A DNA stretch of 64,000 nucleotides from Paracoccaceae bacterium (GTDB taxonomy: Bacteria; Pseudomonadota; Alphaproteobacteria; Rhodobacterales; Rhodobacteraceae): positions 1-64,000 of the forward strand of contig JASMHC010000002.1 in the NCBI GenBank assembly GCA_030750975.1. Direction: 5' to 3'. The notes under the pieces were generated by a model that did not search any database, had not been told where the DNA came from, and was given only the letters and a program-made list of their open reading frames with translations. Position numbers and translations under genes: made by a program. Numbering within the stretch: the first letter of the stretch is position 1; each line of letters starts with the position of its first letter. Of this stretch, positions 61,135 to 64,000 are shown piece by piece.

Positions 61135-62196
61135 ATGTCAGGTGTAACTCTTAAAAATGCTATCAAGCGCTACGGCGACATTCAGGTCATTCACGGCGTG
61201 GACCTGACCATTGAGGAAGGCGAATTTTGCGTATTCGTCGGACCGTCAGGATGTGGCAAATCCACCCTTCTGCGGATGATTGCCGGACTTGAGGAAACCT
61301 CGGACGGGCAGATCAACATTGGTCAGCGGGATGTGACCAAAGCCGACCCGGCGGATCGTGGCGTGGCCATGGTTTTCCAGACCTATGCGCTTTACCCGCA
61401 TATGACGGTTGAAGAGAATATGGGGTTCGGCCTGAAAATGAATGGCGTCCCAAAGTCTGAAATCAACGAAAAAGTGGCCAAGGCAGCCGATATCCTGCAA
61501 CTCGGCCCCTATCTGAAACGCAAGCCCAAGGCCCTGTCCGGCGGCCAACGACAACGTGTCGCCATCGGCCGCGCGATCGTCCGTGGGCCAGAGGTTTTCC
61601 TGTTTGACGAACCCCTTTCCAATCTGGACGCCGAGTTGCGCGTCGATATGCGGGTTGAGATTGCCCGCCTGCACAAGGAAATCGGCGCGACCATGATCTA
61701 TGTGACCCATGATCAGGTCGAAGCGATGACGCTTGCCGACAAGATCGTCGTGCTGCGCGCAGGCGTGATTGAACAGGTCGGCAGCCCGATGGACCTTTAT
61801 CAGGACCCCGATAACAGGTTCGTTGCAGGCTTTATCGGCTCGCCCAGCATGAATTTTCTGGAAGGTATCGTAGAAGGCGGCGCGGTTCGGGTGCCCGCAT
61901 TGGACAATAAAAGTATCGCAACGTCCGTCTCATTGCCTTCCGAAGGCTCTAAGATCACCGTCGGCCTGCGCCCGCAAAACCTAAGCGTCAACCCGGGCGA
62001 ATCTTCTGTCGTGGTCGATATTCGCGAGCGTCTGGGGGGTGTTGCTTATGATTACCTTTCAACCGCAACCGGTGAGCGGCTGGTGGTGGAAACCAAGGGC
62101 GATGATTTTATTGCGTCGGGTACGCATGTCACCATCGAATTTGCGCCTCAAACTGCTATGTTCTTTGACGCGGAAACGGAAGCGCGTCTGCGCTAA
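61135..62196 (+). CDS. Carbohydrate ABC transporter ATP-binding protein (UgpC/MsmK type)
   Basis: A 353-residue ATPase. Walker A is GPSGCGKST (36-44), the signature LSGGQ is at 134-138 and Walker B is FLFDEP (155-160). The C-terminal TOBE/OB region is from about 235. Start ATG 61135 follows AAAAGGAT; upstream extension would overlap the regulator gene. It is the only sugar-type ATPase in the window and should energise the divergent permeases. Its operon continues into glpD after 15 bases, tying the transporter to glycerol catabolism. Confidence 0.95.
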   Translation: MSGVTLKNAIKRYGDIQVIHGVDLTIEEGEFCVFVGPSGCGKSTLLRMIAGLEETSDGQINIGQRDVTKADPADRGVAMVFQTYALYPHMTVEENMGFGLKMNGVPKSEINEKVAKAADILQLGPYLKRKPKALSGGQRQRVAIGRAIVRGPEVFLFDEPLSNLDAELRVDMRVEIARLHKEIGATMIYVTHDQVEAMTLADKIVVLRAGVIEQVGSPMDLYQDPDNRFVAGFIGSPSMNFLEGIVEGGAVRVPALDNKSIATSVSLPSEGSKITVGLRPQNLSVNPGESSVVVDIRERLGGVAYDYLSTATGERLVVETKGDDFIASGTHVTIEFAPQTAMFFDAETEARLR

Positions 62197-62211
62197 GCCA
62201 GGAGTGCTCGG

Positions 62212-63780
62212 ATGAGTGAACATAGCGACCAGCCGATAGTGGATATTTTCGTTATCGGAGGCGGGGTGAATGGGTGTGGTATCGCCCGCGACGCCGCCGG
62301 TCGGGGGCTAAGCGTGACCCTTGCGGAAATGGGCGATCTGGCACAGGCAACGTCGTCGGCATCGTCCAAGCTGTTCCACGGCGGGTTGCGTTATCTTGAA
62401 TATTTCGAATTCGGTCTGGTCCGCCATGCCTTGGAAGAACGTGAAACCCTGCTTCGGGCCATGCCGCATATTTCGTGGCCCATGCGCTTTGTCCTGCCCT
62501 ATCACAGGGACATGCGCTATGACGGGACCACGCCAACCTCAAAACTTTTGACGGTGTTCATGCCCTGGATGAAAGGCCGCCGACCGGTCTGGCTGATCCG
62601 GCTGGGGTTGTTTCTGTACGACACATTGGGTGGCCGCAAAATTCTGCCATCGACCAAAGCCATCGATCTGGGCACCCACGAAACCGGCAAACCGCTTCAG
62701 GACAAATTCCGGCGGGCCTACGAATATTCCGATTGCTGGGTGCAGGATGCCCGGCTGGTTGTGCTGAACGCCGTCGATGCGGCGCGGCGCGGCGCAAATA
62801 TCCTGACCCACACCAAGGTGATCGGCGCAGTCCGAAAAGCTGACCATTGGGAAATTGAAACGATTGACCAAAATACCGGCGAAACGCACATCCACCATGC
62901 CCGCAAGGTTGTGAATGCGGCAGGTCCCTGGGTGGCGGATGTGTTGAAAGGAACGCTTGACGTCAGCACCAAAGAGGGCGTGCGTCTTGTGCGCGGAAGC
63001 CATATCGTCGTGCCAAAAATGTTCGATCACGACCAACCCTACATTCTTCAGGGCACAGATGGCCGGATCGTGTTTGCGATCCCTTTTGAAAAGGACTTCA
63101 CCCTCGTTGGAACCACGGATGTCGATCATCAGGGCGACCCGAGCGAGGCAACATGCCTTGACAGTGAAGCGGCCTATCTTTGCGATTTCGTATCCGACTA
63201 TTTCAAAACCAAACTGGAATTGAAGGATATCGTCTGGAGCTATTCAGGCGTCCGTCCGCTTTACGATGACGGTGCAACCGCTGCACAGGCGGCGACACGG
63301 GATTATGTACTGTCGCTGGATACCAAAGGTGCGCCGCTTTTAAGCGCCTTCGGAGGCAAGATCACGACCTACCGTGTTCTGGCCGAAGACAGTCTTGAGA
63401 AGTTGGGTTTCGGCGGCAAATGGACAGCCGGTGCACCCCTGCCCGGCGGAGACTTCCCCTGGGATGGTGTCCCGTCATTGATCCGCGATCTGGCCGATCA
63501 CTATGCCTTTCTTACCCCGAACTGGGCCGAGCGGTTGATCCGAACCTACGGAACCCACGCCAAGGACCTTTTGGCAGACGCAAAAGAAGCCAGCGACCTT
63601 GGTCAGGATTTCGGTGCCACCCTGACCGAAACCGAACTCAATTGGTTGCGCGATCATGAATTTGCGCAAACCGCCGAAGATGTGGTCTGGCGACGAACCA
63701 AGCTTGGGTTGAGACTAAGCACAGATCAGATCGACAGGATCGAACTTTGGATGCAATCAAAGCAGGAGACCGCAGCATGA
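62212..63780 (+). CDS. glpD: Aerobic glycerol-3-phosphate dehydrogenase
   Basis: A 522-residue FAD enzyme oxidising glycerol 3-phosphate to dihydroxyacetone phosphate with electrons to quinone. The FAD motif GGGVNG is at 16-21, with [20 protein letters not shown] and [15 protein letters not shown] further on. The C-terminal helical domain starts near 390. GGAG precedes ATG 62212, 15 bases after the ATPase gene. It overlaps glpK as ATGA. The glpR and glpSTPQV genes common in Rhodobacterales are not upstream; the IclR/ATPase pair takes that place. Confidence 0.97.
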   Translation: MSEHSDQPIVDIFVIGGGVNGCGIARDAAGRGLSVTLAEMGDLAQATSSASSKLFHGGLRYLEYFEFGLVRHALEERETLLRAMPHISWPMRFVLPYHRDMRYDGTTPTSKLLTVFMPWMKGRRPVWLIRLGLFLYDTLGGRKILPSTKAIDLGTHETGKPLQDKFRRAYEYSDCWVQDARLVVLNAVDAARRGANILTHTKVIGAVRKADHWEIETIDQNTGETHIHHARKVVNAAGPWVADVLKGTLDVSTKEGVRLVRGSHIVVPKMFDHDQPYILQGTDGRIVFAIPFEKDFTLVGTTDVDHQGDPSEATCLDSEAAYLCDFVSDYFKTKLELKDIVWSYSGVRPLYDDGATAAQAATRDYVLSLDTKGAPLLSAFGGKITTYRVLAEDSLEKLGFGGKWTAGAPLPGGDFPWDGVPSLIRDLADHYAFLTPNWAERLIRTYGTHAKDLLADAKEASDLGQDFGATLTETELNWLRDHEFAQTAEDVVWRRTKLGLRLSTDQIDRIELWMQSKQETAA

Positions 63781-64000
63781 CCCATATTCTTGCTATTGAT
63801 CAGGGAACCACCTCGTCGCGGGCAATTGTCTTTTCGAATGATCTGAAGCCGGTGGCCTCGGCACAGAAAGAATTTACACAGTTTTTCCCCAGCTCCGGCT
63901 GGGTTGAACATGACCCCGAGGAAATCTGGGCAACCACTCTGTCCACGGCCCGCAGCGCAGTAGAAAGCGTTGGGGCCGAGGCCGTTTCAGCCATTGGCAT
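63777..64000 (+). CDS. glpK: Glycerol kinase (5' part; runs off the window)
   Basis: The first 74 residues of an FGGY-family glycerol kinase: [16 protein letters not shown] at the N-terminus, then [14 protein letters not shown], both diagnostic of GlpK. It phosphorylates glycerol to glycerol 3-phosphate for GlpD. Start ATG 63777 overlaps the glpD stop, with GGAGA seven bases upstream. The gene continues beyond 64000. Confidence 0.96.
   Translation, partial: MTHILAIDQGTTSSRAIVFSNDLKPVASAQKEFTQFFPSSGWVEHDPEEIWATTLSTARSAVESVGAEAVSAIG

Overview
The window looks like chromosomal DNA of a marine alphaproteobacterium of the Rhodobacteraceae (Roseobacter group). The grounds are the high-GC codon use, the heterotetrameric sarcosine oxidase cluster, the dnaG-rpoD pair, the Entner-Doudoroff-style sugar catabolism, and many ATGA/GTGA/TTGA gene overlaps. 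This placement comes from gene content and protein resemblance only. No prophage, insertion sequence, rRNA or CRISPR array was seen.

Layout. 1-1500: the tail of an unidentified membrane protein, an HlyU-family small protein and two tandem GIY-YIG genes. 1500-5900: rpoD, dnaG and a small exported protein. 5948-13110: sarcosine oxidase soxBDAG, a Cys-rich DUF6151-like protein and gdhA. 13266-18896: a membrane protein, a TetR regulator with a palindromic operator, a lipoprotein, then hom, glpX and recJ. A tRNA-Glu follows at 18998. 19236-21439: an acyl-CoA dehydrogenase and a kinase resembling LvaC/LvaA of 4-hydroxyacyl-CoA catabolism. 21561-29429: a tightly overlapped six-gene operon (hyuA, hyuB, HisC-like aminotransferase, Asp/Glu racemase-like protein, MmgE/PrpD protein, D-2-hydroxyacid dehydrogenase) whose pathway I cannot name. 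29763-36832: cydDC, choline-sulfatase, an acyltransferase and a BASS transporter.

36882-47097: aglA-glgB-glgC-glgA-glgX-pgm, an operon joining alpha-glucoside hydrolysis to glycogen synthesis and breakdown. A LacI-type operator lies at its head, and a near-identical sequence lies upstream of glpX.

47255-64000: two divergent operons. The minus-strand operon encodes an ABC importer (binding protein and two permeases), an alpha-galactosidase (GH36), a complete De Ley-Doudoroff galactose route (dehydrogenase, lactonase, IlvD/Edd-type dehydratase, dgoK, dgoA), a beta-galactosidase (GH42) and galM. The plus-strand operon encodes an IclR regulator, the importer's likely ATPase, then glpD and glpK. 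Having both galactosidases, a galactose pathway and glycerol catabolism under one divergent control region suggests uptake and use of galactosyl-glycerols (floridoside, or deacylated galactolipids of algae). That substrate is my inference and the most interesting hypothesis in the window.
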